Below, piece after piece: positions 43,422 to 54,700 of a DNA stretch of 64,000 bases; the first letter of the stretch is position 1; every line of letters begins with the position of its first letter. The stretch is from the NCBI RefSeq assembly GCF_004193775.1, contig NC_041021.1:14589198-14653197 (forward strand), written 5' to 3'. Origin of the DNA: Glycine soja (lineage: Eukaryota > Streptophyta > Magnoliopsida > Fabales > Fabaceae). The translations under genes were made by a program, and so were the position numbers. Under the pieces are notes generated by a model. The model did no database searches. It was not told the origin of the DNA and saw only the letters and a program-made list of their open reading frames with translations.

Positions 43422-45584
43422 TGTCATACCCTAATTTCGTCCGGGGACCTTTGCTTGATGACATGCGACCTTTCTTTGGTCCTTGTGAGGTGCTTGGCAC
43501 CCATCATTAGGCAATTTGTGAAATTCCAGGACATGCCGGAAAACCAAAAAATATTGATGCACAATCCGTAAGTTTCCGTGACACACCGGAAATCAAATGG
43601 AAGCATCGTTGCATAATTAAGTGAGGTTCCGTAACATTCCGTAAGTCAAAAGGGGGATGATTATGTAATCCGCAAGGTTCCGTAACATTACGGAAAGAAA
43701 ACAAGTATCGTTACGAGATTCGTAAGTTTCCGTAACTTTACGAAAAAAGAATCACCAAAAAAGGTAAGGGGGTGAACTTATCAAGATAGGGGTGTAAATA
43801 GCAATTCAAATCTAGGCCCTTCTAGAACATTTTGGAAGTTGGGTTGCTTAAGGAGGAAGCAACTGGGCGGCAAGCTCCTCCATGTTTTGGAAAAATGGTT
43901 TTCGGGGCTTCCGCGGCTTCCGTAATACTTCCGTAAAATTTCCGAAAACCTTGGGTAAGCATATTCCACTTAACATTGGTAAAAGGGAAAAGAAAAAAGA
44001 TGAAAATCAAATTCGAAAACAGTTCCGTAAGGCTTCCGTAACTTTTCCGTAAAATACGAAAAGGGGGGTGAACTTAGTAATTCGGGTGCGCTTAGAAATC
44101 TTCTTCATTAAGTCTTTGGGCGGCAAGCACCTCCTTTTTTTTCTATAAATAGGGGAGGGGGGAGCTGTTTCAAAATGTTCAAGACCCCTTTGGCTATGCA
44201 TTTCGGCTATTTTGGGCAAAAAACACGTTTTCGTGAAGAAAAATCAAGTCGAAGTACTTCCGAAACGCTTCCGTAAGCGATTCTGTGGAAATTCTTCATC
44301 GTTCTTCGTCGTTCTTCACCGTTCTTCATCCGTTCTTCGTTCGTTCTTCGTTCTTCAACGGGTAAGTTTTCGAATTCGAGACTTTCAATTCATTTCTTGT
44401 TTTGTGTACTTTCACTTTAATTTCGTTTACTTTCAGTTTTCTTTTCTTCCGTTTTTAACGTGCTTTAACCATTTATTTAAGCCGTTTTCTCGTCTAATAA
44501 ATGATAAAATGAATTTCAACCGATCATTTGTGTTGTAATCTCGTTTAATCACTGTTAAAACGAAATCTAACCGATCGTTCACGCTATAACCTCGGTTAAA
44601 CCAAAAAAAGTAAAATAATAATAAAATAATCAAAATATCTTGAAAAATAATAATAAAATAATCAAAATATCTTTGAATAAAATAATAAAAAAAATCAATC
44701 GGACGTTTTTCTTTGGAAGTTTCCTTGAATGAATTGATTAATAAACCAAAGTGAAACTAAGACTAAAATCAACTCACAAATCAAGTTTTTTTTTCCGAAA
44801 AATCACTAAGAACCGTTTTAAGGTCCAGCGCCTTAAACGGTCCTCTTTGCTTTTATCGGTTAACATGGACCGTTCAAAAGCATAAAATCAACATGTGACT
44901 TTACCGCTTTTGCAAGAACTACGTAGGTCTGATTTCCTCATCGCAATTGAGGATACGTAGGAGCAAAAGCCCCGCTTTTGTCGACCACCCCAAGAGATCG
45001 TTAATGGTCCAATGCCTTAACGTTTCTCTCCTTTCAAAAACAAGAGGTCGTTAATGGTCCAATGCCTTAATGTTTCTCTCCTTTCAAAAACAAGAGATCG
45101 TTAATGGTCCAACGCCTTAACGTTTCTCATCTTTCAAAATCAAAAGACCGTTTAATGGTCCAACACCTTAAATGACCTTTTGTTCAATAAAAACATATTT
45201 TACAAAAAAGAAAAAAACAACTTAACCAAACACTTTGTTCCAAAAGAACTACGTAGGTCTGATTTTCTCATCCAAAATTGAGGAATACGTAGGAGCAAAG
45301 GGAAACACCCTTGTCGACCACAAAAAGAGAAAATATAAAAAGGGTATGAAGGATATAGAGACATAAAAAGGGAACATAAAAAATCAAAGTCATGTTTGCA
45401 CATTCGATTAAAGGCTGCCGTCCCTTGGGGCGGACGTGTGGGGTGCTAATACCTTCCCCGTGCGTAAATACAACTCCCGAACCTTTCACTTAAAAGTTCG
45501 TAGATCGCGTCTTTTCCGGTTTTTCCGACGTTTTCCTCAAATAAACGTTGGTGGCGACTCCGCGCGTATTCCTTTCGTGGAACA
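43422..45584 (+). mobile_element. 5' LTR of S, truncated at its 3' end
   Basis: TGTCATACCCTAATTTCGTC start. It matches the 3' LTR to CCTTTCGTGGAACA (45584) and then jumps to ataaggagtggaggtga, which is leader sequence equivalent to P 30930. The last about 50 bp of the LTR, the PBS and about 270 bp of leader are deleted. TATA at 44144, donor-like GGGTAAGT with GT at 44362. Confidence 0.9.
44144..44151 (+). promoter_or_regulatory. TATA box of the S 5' LTR
   Basis: TATAAATA, 722 bp into the LTR, the same offset as in the 3' LTR (58680). Confidence 0.75.
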
Positions 45585-46203
45585 TAAGGAGTGGAGGTGA
45601 ATCCGTGATCATGCTAGGTCTCCGACTTGCTTGATTACAGTGAACCCTCATCTAGAGTTTTTCTCTTTGAAAACATATTGTTGCTAGTAGTCCCTACTGC
45701 TGCAGTATGTTCTTCGAAGGGGATGATACCTCTAGAAACCATCAAGAGAGATATGACTACCTTGGGGGTTATCACTAAAAGCCTAGTTAGCTCTCTCCCT
45801 TATAGGTCCCTTAAATAGGGGCACGGAGCAAACACACTGCGTGCCATTTTTCACACTGCCATGCATAAGTATCATATACCCTTTTGCTTATATTTGTTTG
45901 TGAATATTGTCGTACTATGTACATCCCCGTGTTGTGCCTTTCGCATATGCATCATGCGTGGGTTTCGTCTTTGATCCCCTCACTTTAGCAAACCGACGGA
46001 GGGTCCGGGTCGCCTTCTTAAAAAACATACGTTGGGTGCCATGCTGCCCAAACATTGTATCCAAGAAGGAAACAATTTCTCAGGCTCCCGTATTCGTAAA
46101 TTGCATCTGTGTCATATGCATTTTGTCATGCATTCATCCATTCCACGCATGATAGATGTCGGAGTTTTGATTCGGACTAGATTTTATTTCACTTTAGTAA
46201 AAC
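45585..46203 (+). other. S leader
   Basis: Non-coding; matches P leader 30930-31200 at its start. The tcgccttcttaaaaaacata block around 46010-46030 and the similar one at 48060-48080 look like two diverged copies flanking ORF1. Confidence 0.5.
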
Positions 46204-47890
46204 ATGGGATCAAGTCAAAAGCCTTCGCTTAAAAAGAGGTTCTATCAAGTCAAAATCAAGAGCTTAGAGGTCACTAGTTTACGAGAGTTGGGGCAATTAA
46301 TGGGTCAACTTCAACCGCAAGCCTTCCGCAAAGCCTATGGTAAGATTTGGGACCTAGCTAGGGTAGAAGTCTCCATGGAACCGATTGCATCCCTTTCCCA
46401 GTATTATGACCAGCCCCTAAGGTGCTTCACATTGGAGGACTTCCAGCTAGTGCCGATTGTGAAAGAGTTGGAAGAAATCCTGGGATGCCAACTGGGAGGA
46501 AGGAAGCCATATCTTTTCTTTGGGTTCTATCCCTCCATGACAAGAGTTGCCAAGGTAGTGAAAATCTCAGCACAAGAGTTGAACCAGGTAAAGCAAAATA
46601 GGAATGGGGTAGTCGGAGTATCAAGGAAGTGTTTGGAGGAAAGGGCAAAGGCCTTGGAAAATCAAGGCGAATGGGCTTTCTTTTATTGACATCTTGGCGC
46701 TTTTGATCTTTGGAGTTGTCCTCTTTCCGAATATGGAAGGGTTAGTGGACCTAGCAGCGATTGACGCTTTCCTCGCCTTTCATCATGGCAAGGAAAGCCC
46801 GGTCGTCGCCATTTTGGCCATGTATGACACGTTCGACCGGGGATGTGAAAAGAGCGGCGCAAGAATTGTTTGTTGTGAACCAACTCTTGGCTAGCATGGA
46901 GGGGCGTCTGTTAAATGGTTCCCTCGCTAGAAGGAAGGAAGAATCAGGATTCTATCTTCATGCGAAGGATGTCCCATGAGAGGAGTGCCATCAGACGAAA
47001 GCATCATGCCTTTCATCGCACGAGGTTTCAGTGACCACAACGCGAGGGTACTCCAAGGAGTTCGCAAGGCATGGGATGCGGCGTGAAGAAAGGACAGAGA
47101 GCTTAGGGGAAGCAGTAATGGGATCATCGGCGGCTATCATAAGTGGCTGAGAGTCTGAACACAAGGATTGGATTGGCTCCCAAACCTAAAGACTGTGAGA
47201 GACGATGAGGTTAAAGCTTCGGAAGAAAGTGATGAGGTACAAGCCCTAAAGGCAGAGCTTGAAAGAGCCTGGGTAGTCGAAGAGAAGTTCAAGTCCATAG
47301 CCATCAAAATCTGAAAAGAGTATGATGAACTAAGGGATGTCAATATGGCCACCGATGAAGCCTTGGAATGAGAAACCAAGAAGGCCCGAAAGGAAGAACA
47401 CGACCAAAGCAAAGTTTTGAGGGGCTTTATAGGGCAGCAATAGTGAGCTCAAGCTCCGAAGAGGTGAAAGGAATCATCATGGGTCAAAGGCATGATCTTG
47501 AAGGACGAGCTAAAGGTTTGCCTTAGGTCGAAAAGAAATTTGTCCCAACAGTTAAGCGAGACTGAAGGGAATATGTGGGCCATCATCGATAAGTGCAAAG
47601 AGAAGCTAAATCGAGCGGCGACTCACGAGCAAAGGCTAGAGGATGAGTACGCCAAGATATCAGCAGAAAGGGAAGCAAGGGAAAGGGTAATTGATTCATT
47701 GCACCAAGAGGCAACAATGTGGACGGACCGATTTGCTCTTACTTTGAACAGGAGTCAAGAACTTCCCCCATTGCTAGCCAAGGCCAAAGCAGTGGCGGAC
47801 ACCTACTCCGCCCCCGAGGAGATCCACGAACTTCTCAGCTATTGTCAGCATATGATAGACTTAATGGACCATATGATTAGAAACCGCTAG
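46204..47890 (+). pseudogene. Ogre ORF1 relic (DUF7745-type), upstream of gag
   Basis: Opens with ATG at 46204 (MGSSQKPSLKKRFYQVKIKS) and stays open for 161 codons: LRELGQLMGQLQPQAFRKAY, LRCFTLEDFQLVPIVKELEE, ILGCQLGGRKPYLFFGFYPS. The frame then shifts (about 46685-46900) through LIFGVVLFPNMEGLVDLAAI and ARIVCCEPTLG. A large internal part is missing before the C-terminal coiled coil in other frames (46980-47480) and the final open stretch 47492-47890 (LSETEGNMWAIIDKCKEKLN ... ELLSYCQHMIDLMDHMIRNR). This extra gene upstream of gag is the hallmark of Ogre elements; its function is unknown to me. Confidence 0.78.
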
Positions 47891-49036
47891 GAAGTTTGTA
47901 TTGTCGCTCAGATCTTGACTAGTTATAACTTTTTGAAAAAAATGAGTTTATCCCACGTTTTTACTCCAAAAATCAGTGCGAATCAAGTCACTCCCACTTT
48001 TTATCTCTAGCATGCATTGTATGTTGGTCTCGTCCTTTGTCACGGGAAGCCGGAAGGTCCATATCACCTTCTTAATTGTACACATGGGGCACTGCGCCCC
48101 CAAATGCGCAAGTAAGAAGAGATAATTTTCCGGGCTCTCGTGTCCGTAAAATGCATTCATATCATGCATCGCATAAGCATCTCTTCATAACATCATAATG
48201 AACATATCGTTCCTGCATTTGTCCGTTATCATATTCCAGCCTCACATTTTGCATGAGTCATGGCATCATCATGCATATGCGTTCAACAAACTTTTTGATC
48301 TGCAAAATTGCATACCATTTGTTTTCATGTTTGCTCATCCTTTTGTTTTCCTCTACAAAAACAAAAAAAGGGGAAGCGTGAAACTTCACACTACATTCTT
48401 AGTTGCATGTGTTAGGCACCATGAGCCAACCATGTTGGGATCATAAACCCATTTCTAAAAAAAAACACACAACAACAAAACAAAATAATTGAACATGGTA
48501 CCTAATGCATAGTTAACTAAGAAAAGATGTTTCTTCGGGCATCTCAATTTCATAATTACATTTTCCATGCATAGCTTAAATTATGCCCGAGTCATTCATC
48601 CCTATGAGATGTTGTTGAAGTATTGGCGATCAGAATTGCCATTCCTTGGATTATGGGGTTGAACCAAGCTCATGCTTTTATAAAAAGGTTCATCAAGTCA
48701 AGTTGAAGTATGGAAGTAACTATCTTGCAAAAATTGGGGCAAAAGATGAATCGAGTCACATCACTGCTTCGTCTACTGCCAAACATATTTAGGATTGTTG
48801 ATGTCCTTGTTACTTCCAGTTTCACCTTGACAAAGATGTCATGGACCATGTTGAAAATCTAAATTGATTCAACCCCATATCCTGCGTAAAAATTCGCAAT
48901 ACTTCAACTGTACATCATTCGCATACATCCATGCTTTTCATTGGTTGCATTGCTCATTGCATTCTTTCCTTGAAAAATAAAATAAAATAAAATAAAATGA
49001 ACTTAATCATTGTTATAAAAAAGAAAAGGACACGCT
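47891..49036 (+). other. S leader between ORF1 and gag
   Basis: Non-coding, collinear with P 31200-32040 and H1 7739-8288 (the gtttcttcgggcatctc block at 48529). Contains an AAAAT microsatellite near 48976-49000. Confidence 0.6.
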
Positions 49037-50936
49037 TTACGACGCCCTTACCGAACTCGTGCTAGAGCTAGAGTAATGGGTGAAGCAGAGGAGGTGCAAG
49101 AGAAGATGAAGGCCGACATGGAGGCCATGAAAGAGCAAATGGCCACAATGATGGAGGCCATGATGAGCATGAAGAAGATAATGGAAGCCAATGCGGTTAC
49201 AGTTGCCGCTACTAGCGCTGTCGCTAAGGTGAACCCGATGCTCCCATCTGGCCTCAAGCAAATGAATCATCCAACCTCAAATATGGTAGGCAAAGATTTG
49301 GGAAGTACGGATGACCCCATGATGTGCAAATTCAAAACAAGCACGCCTTCCCGCCATATGGTTTGCCTCCCAAACTATACACCACCCAATGTGGTGTACA
49401 TTCCCAATGAGGATGTCAATAACTCCACTCCCATACTCATTAAGAGCCAACAACCTCAATCTGATCATGCACATGTCTCTCGACCCATGGAGGAGACACA
49501 TGAAATTCCCCACCACGATCTAGCCAACTTCGAGCCTTGCCTCGGATATGCTGCTGAAGGGCAAGCAGTTGGTGGTATACCCCTGCAAAACACTTTGGAG
49601 GGCCCTCAGTATCACCCACAACTACACCTCTTGCATTCCACGACAAGTAAAAACCCTCATGCTATGGCAAAAATGGGAAAGTTGGATCATCTAGAGGAAA
49701 GGCTCAGGGCCATTGAAGGAGGTGAAGATTATGCCTTTGCTAACCTAAAAAAGTTGTTCCTAGAACCCAATATCATCACCCCTCCCAAGTTCAAGGTGCT
49801 GGACCTTGACAAGTACAAGGGGACTACTTGTCCCAAGAACCATCTAAAGATGTATTGTCAGAAGATGGGGGAATACGCAAAAGATGAGGAATTGCTAATA
49901 CATTCCTTCCAAGAAAGTCTTACTGGGGTAGCTGTTACCTGGTACACTAACTTGGAATCTTCCCGAGTCCATTCTTGGAAGGACCTAATGGTTGCCTTTG
50001 TTAGGCAGTATCAATACAATTTTGATATGGTTCCGGATAGGATGCAACTACAGAACATTTGCAAAAGGGGGACGGATCTTTCAAAGAACACGCCCAAAAG
50101 GTGGAGGGATCTGGCGGCCCAGGTGGTACCCCCAATGATGGAAAGGGAGACGATGATCGTGATGGTAGACACATTATCGATACTCTACTATGAAAAGATG
50201 GTGGGCTACGCACCCTCAAAGCTTTGTAGATTTGGTCTTCGCCAGTGAAAGGATCAATGTGGGTCCGAAAAGAGGCAAATTTGATCATCCTACTAGGACG
50301 ACTGAGAAAACTGGGGCAAATGAAGAGGGTGAGAAAGAGGGAGAAACCCATGTTGTGACTGCCATTCCTATACGGCCAAGTTTCCCACCAACCCAACAAT
50401 GTCATTACTCAGCCAATAACAAACCTCCTCCTTACCCCACCACCCAGTTATCCACAAAGGCCATCCCTAAATCAACCACAAAGTCTGTCTACCGCACTTC
50501 CAATGACGAAGACCACCTTTAGCACAAACCAAAAAAAAAAACACCAACAAAAAGGAATTTTGCAGCAAAAAGCCTGTAGGGTTCACCCCAAATTCCATTG
50601 TCATATGCTAAACTTGATCCCATATCTACTTGATAATTCAATGGTAGCCATAACCCTAGCCAAGGTTCATCAACCTCCATTTCTCCGAGAATACGACTCG
50701 AACGCAACGTGTGCTTGTCACGGAGAAGCCCCGGGGCGTTCCATTGAGCATTGTAGGGCTCTGAAGCGTAAGGTGCAAGGTCTAATTGATACGGGCAGGC
50801 TGAAATTTGAGGAGAATCGCTTGTTGAATCCTAACATTAACAAGCAACACCATACATGGGGCAATTCTGGAAGCTGTTGTTATGACTCATCAGGATTTTC
50901 AAGTTTATGCCATAAACCACAGTTACAATGTTAAAT
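49037..50936 (+). pseudogene. S gag, Ogre-like, frameshifted
   Basis: Open from 49076 (MGEAEEVQEKMKADMEAMKE) for 390 codons. It has a Met-rich coiled coil (about residues 1-45), a Pro/Gln-rich linker, EERLRAIEGGEDYA, then the capsid core of the Retrotrans_gag type (LLIHSFQESLTGVAVTWYTN, VRQYQYNFDMVPDRMQLQNI). A frameshift near 50215 moves into another frame (LVFASERINVGPKRGKFDHP). A second shift leads to the C-terminal CACHGEAPGRSIEHC block near 50708-50755, a Cys/His cluster in the position of a zinc knuckle. It is the best-preserved gag of this family in the window and served as the guide for joining the P segments. Confidence 0.85.
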
Positions 50937-51256
50937 GATATAGATAAAATGGACATCCTCTCACGAACACATCTTTGCTTATTCAACTTCCACCGGAATG
51001 TGAGTGTAAGCCATTGGTCTGTTTGCTCAAGCAACCTGCGCTCCTGAGTGTTGACTTCCAAGACCGTTCAATCAGAGATTACTCATCTTGCACGTTGGTG
51101 GGGGTGCCGTAAAACAACGAGCAAAGTTCAAAACAAATAAGTTTCAAAATAAAAAATAAAAAGGCATTTGATTGACTGTGTTTTCAAGTAAAAATATAGA
51201 CGTTCATGTGACCTCATTTTGTCTTTTTAGAGAGAAGTGAGTTATCAAGAATAGGA
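50937..51256 (+). other. S post-gag region
   Basis: Collinear with P 60415-60800. No coding signal; pol is absent where it should follow. Confidence 0.6.
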
Positions 51257-51994
51257 TGTTGGACAAATGGCCTCAGTTACCTTGAGAAGAAGAGGGGATT
51301 GAATTAAGATACGAATATTATTCCCCAATTAAACTTTCACTCTCTCTTTTCGGATTAACAATGCACATAGGGACAACCCTTCCCTTGTGTTCAAGAATCC
51401 TCTACAACAAGAGACTCTCAGTCTCTTAATCCCTTTTCAGAAGTAAGAAGAAGAGAAGAAGAAATCTCTCTTAAAAGGGATAGATTGTACAATGAAGACC
51501 AATCAAAATTCCTTATTGAATATGCAAGTGGTTGACCAAGGAATCTTTTTGAGAGGATAAGACATTTCAGTTCAGAAATACTCTTGATCTTTCGAGAGGA
51601 TAAAACTGTTTGGGCAATAAAAACTCTCTTTAAAACATTTGAATGGCCGTTCATAAAACATTTGAATAGATATGTCTCTTGGAAATTATTTTCTGAAAAT
51701 CCCCTCTGGTAATCAATTACAAGACTTATGTAATCGATTACAGGTTTTAAAAATTTGAATTAAAATATTTTCAACTAATGGTAATCGATTACCAGAGAGC
51801 AAATCTCAATTTGAAATGATAGAATTCTTTGGTCAAACCTTTTGTTTGTTTCAATTTGGAAACTTCTTCCTAAAGATTCTAAGGGATCAAACTTGATAAT
51901 ATATCTTGACTTTCTCGGATTCTTGTCTTGAATAAAACTTAGAAGCATTTGATCCTTTAGCATCATCAAGACATCAAAACATCTTGCTTCTACA
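51257..51994 (+). mobile_element. Solo LTR, 738 bp, probable copia type, TSD TAGGA
   Basis: TGTTGGACAAATGGCCTCAG ... GCTTCTACA with perfect TAGGA duplications (51252-51256 and 51995-51999). It contains the GTAATCGATTAC motif twice (about 51735 and 51782), frequent in soybean Ty1/copia LTRs. The flanks join to give the uninterrupted order seen at 60800 (caagaa.. then ..catttgactt). Orientation cannot be fixed beyond TG...CA; + is assumed. Confidence 0.88.
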
Positions 51995-52087
51995 TAGGAG
52001 TCATTTGACTTAATCCATCAAAAAATCCTTCAACTATTTCTCGTCCTTGGAAAATTCTTTTTGCAAGAATCAACTGCTTCTTTCATT

Positions 52088-52342
52088 CTTCCTCACTACG
52101 AGGCTATGAAAACAAGACAATGATTGGTACCTCAAAGCCTTACACTGGGGCAATGAGGGGCATCGTGCATGAGCCTCAAGTGAACCTAGGGGCAGATTAG
52201 AAGTTCTCACCCAATAGGTTCCCTCCTACAAGGTCATGACGAAAGAAAACGATTGGTACCTCAAAGCCTTACACTGGGGCAATGAGGGGCACCGTGCATG
52301 AGCCTCAAGTGAACATAGGGGCCGATCAAAAGTTCTCACCCA
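52088..52342 (+). repeat. About 129-bp direct duplication
   Basis: Two adjacent copies of the block with ctcaaagccttacactgggg; single copy in H1 (about 9268) and P (about 60950). The copies differ at only a few bases, so the duplication is recent and S-specific. Confidence 0.85.
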
Positions 52343-52839
52343 TCGATGTTTTTAACAAAAAAAAGGGACAAACCCTAGGATTTCAATGGATTGATTAAAC
52401 ATCAAACGACTCCATTGCCGTCACTCCAAAATGGTCAAGTGACTAAATCAAAAAGAACATACACTCTGAGGGAGTTCCCGAAGAGATTTGCAAAAAGATA
52501 GGATGAGGTTGCATGAATTATCACCTTTTTCAAAAGGGCAGTCAATCTGTGTTTTCCAAAAAAAAAAAAAATCAAATCAAAATCAAAATCACAAAATAGG
52601 GAAAGAATGCCATGAACATTGTACAACTTTCCATTACATTGCATTGTTTCATATAAAGTCCGCATTTACCCAAATTTCACAACAAAGGTCGCATGCATTT
52701 GCATCCCTCAAAATCATGTTAACTGCATAGATTCCCTACATCTAAATGTCCAAATCTTTTGAATTTGGGATGACTGGCTCTCTCAATGAGTCGATCTCTT
52801 GCTTTCTCATAAGGGTGGACCCTTGGGTACTAGTTACCC
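52343..52839 (+). other. S non-coding region before the hairpin array
   Basis: Collinear with H1 10420-10930; A-rich runs, no gene. Confidence 0.55.
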
Positions 52840-52844
52840 TCACC

Positions 52845-53310
52845 GTTGAGAGGACTACACATCCTCGACTTGAGAGGACTACACGTCCTCACCATCGGAG
52901 GGCTGCACGCCCTCACCTCCAGAGGACTACATGTCCTCGCCTTGAGTGGGCTACATGTCCTCACCTTGGGTACTAGTACCCTCACCTTAAGAGGGCTACA
53001 CGCCCTCGCCATCAGAGGACTGCATGTCCTCACCTTCGTAGGGCTACATGCCCTCACCTTTAGAGGAATACACGTCCTCGCCAACAGAGGGCTGCACACC
53101 CTCACATTGAGAGGACTACACGTCCTCGCCAACAAAGGGCTACATTCCCTCACCTTGAAGAGGACTACACATCCTCGCCAACAGAGGGCTGCACGCCCTC
53201 ACCTCCAAAGGACTACACATCCTCGCCTTGAGAGGGCCGCACGCCCTCACCTTTAGAGGGCTACGTGTCCTCATTTTCAGTGTGCTCCACATCCACACCT
53301 TAAGAGGATT
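52845..53310 (+). repeat. About 24-bp minisatellite of covarying hairpins (about 20 units)
   Basis: Each unit is a 6-bp stem with a 5-base loop. The arms are GAGGAC...GTCCTC (or ATCCTC) in about eight units and GAGGGC...GCCCTC in about seven; one unit is GGGTAC/GTACCC. By eye only two units (about 52945 and 53257) mix arm types. A further 8-bp stem, CTTAACCG/CGGTTAAG, follows at about 53333-53360. Loops are TACAC, TGCAC, TACAT and the like. Confidence 0.9.
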
Positions 53311-53429
53311 TAAGGTCCTCTGCCCTTAAATGCTTAACCGAGACTTTCACTCCCGGTTAAGGGGCCAGTAGTTTCCTTTTAACGGTTACTAGGCCACCCC
53401 CTAATATTGGAGGAGGGCCAACTGTGCAA

Positions 53430-54160
53430 GCACAACCAGAAAGGGAGGCTATCACACAGCTACTATGCATACCGGGGCAAGATTTCACCCGTGCCGCTGC
53501 AAAGAGACGAGTGCGGATCATGCGCACCAACATGACCACTCTTACACAGATATAGATGACATTGCTACTTAGCAACATTCTGCCCAGCGACCGCAATGCC
53601 AATCTCCCCCTGCAAAAGTATCAGTTGGTCTGTGTCGTCCCGACATGGGTAAGTATGCATATGGTTCAACTGATTTCTGATACCATCTATTGTTTGCAGG
53701 GATCGCACCCACAAAGACACCCAGTGGACCCGGAAAAGTCCAACAGGGCCCTGGGGTTTCCAGCTCTGGTTACGGGCCTCTATCAATCCTACAGGGTGCC
53801 CGTACCCCCCCAGCAAGGTCACATCATCATAGATAAGTATGCACCTCCCCCAACTGATTTCTGATTTCATCTATTGTTTGCAGGGATCGCGCTTGCAAGA
53901 CACCCAGTGGACCCGAAGAAGTCCAACAGGGTCTTGGAGTTGTCAAGCTCTAATTACGGGTCTCTGTCAGTTCTACAGAGTACCTGTCACCTCCAGCAAG
54001 GGCATCAGGCCCCCTACTAATCGAGCTTTCATCAAGAAGTACTGCGTCTCCAGGCAGGCGCAGGGCGAAACACCACAGCAGCCTGGGGATGGCCGGCAGC
54101 GGGCAACAGACGCACCGCCATCACCTCTAGAGTTCACCTCAGCTCATCCACAAAAAGGTT
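53430..54160 (+). pseudogene. Accessory-ORF relic in S (PF20167-like)
   Basis: Matches the middle and C-terminal parts of the intact E1 ORF (2601-3075): LLCIPGQDF, the RTNMTTLTQ block (about 53524-53550) and the SNRALGFPAL block (about 53739-53768). The N-terminal third is gone, and stops and frameshifts are present. A segment of about 180 bp (aactgatttctgat through gcagggatcgc) is duplicated, at about 53667-53720 and 53847-53905, with the following coding part repeated as well. It ends at about 54160 with a new tail. Confidence 0.82.
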
Positions 54161-54414
54161 AGAGCGTTGCTTACGACCCATGGCCGACCAATAAGCGACC
54201 AAGTCCAAAGCCAAAGGTAAGCAAAGTACTAGGTCAGTGACTGACAAGTCATAACGCGTCCAGCTCAAGACGTTAAAGAAGCGCTACTAGGAGGCAACCT
54301 AGTACCTTTTAAATTTCTGCCTGCTATTTGATCACTTTTTATAGTAGGACGCACCTAGTTGCTCATGATCCTGGGAATTTAAATAAAACAAGCGCAAGCT
54401 CGGAAGGTAGTCAT
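54161..54414 (+). other. S non-coding spacer
   Basis: No gene and no clear match to E1 at this position. Confidence 0.4.
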
Positions 54415-54700
54415 ACCTTACAAAACATATATATGTATGTTTAGGTAGTGAAAATACCTTAGATATGCATGTATGTAAACAAAAAACACTTCACAAAATA
54501 TATATATGTATGTTTAGGTAGAAAGATACCTTAGATATGCATGTATGTAAACAAAAAATACTTCACAAAATATATATGTATGTTTAGGTAGAAAGATACC
54601 TTGGATATGCATGTATATAGCAAAAATACCTTACAAAACATATATATGTATGTTTAGGTAGCAAGATACCTTGGATATGCATGTATATAGCAAAATACCT
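54415..54700 (+). repeat. 70-73-bp tandem repeat, four copies
   Basis: Units contain TATATATGTATGTTTAGGTA and ATATGCATGTAT. The TGTATGTTTA core recurs at 54434, 54507, 54577 and 54647. Absent from E1 at the equivalent place. Confidence 0.9.

Noticed and set aside
47137..47412. 91-codon minus-strand ORF
   Set aside because: Antisense of the ORF1 coiled-coil relic.
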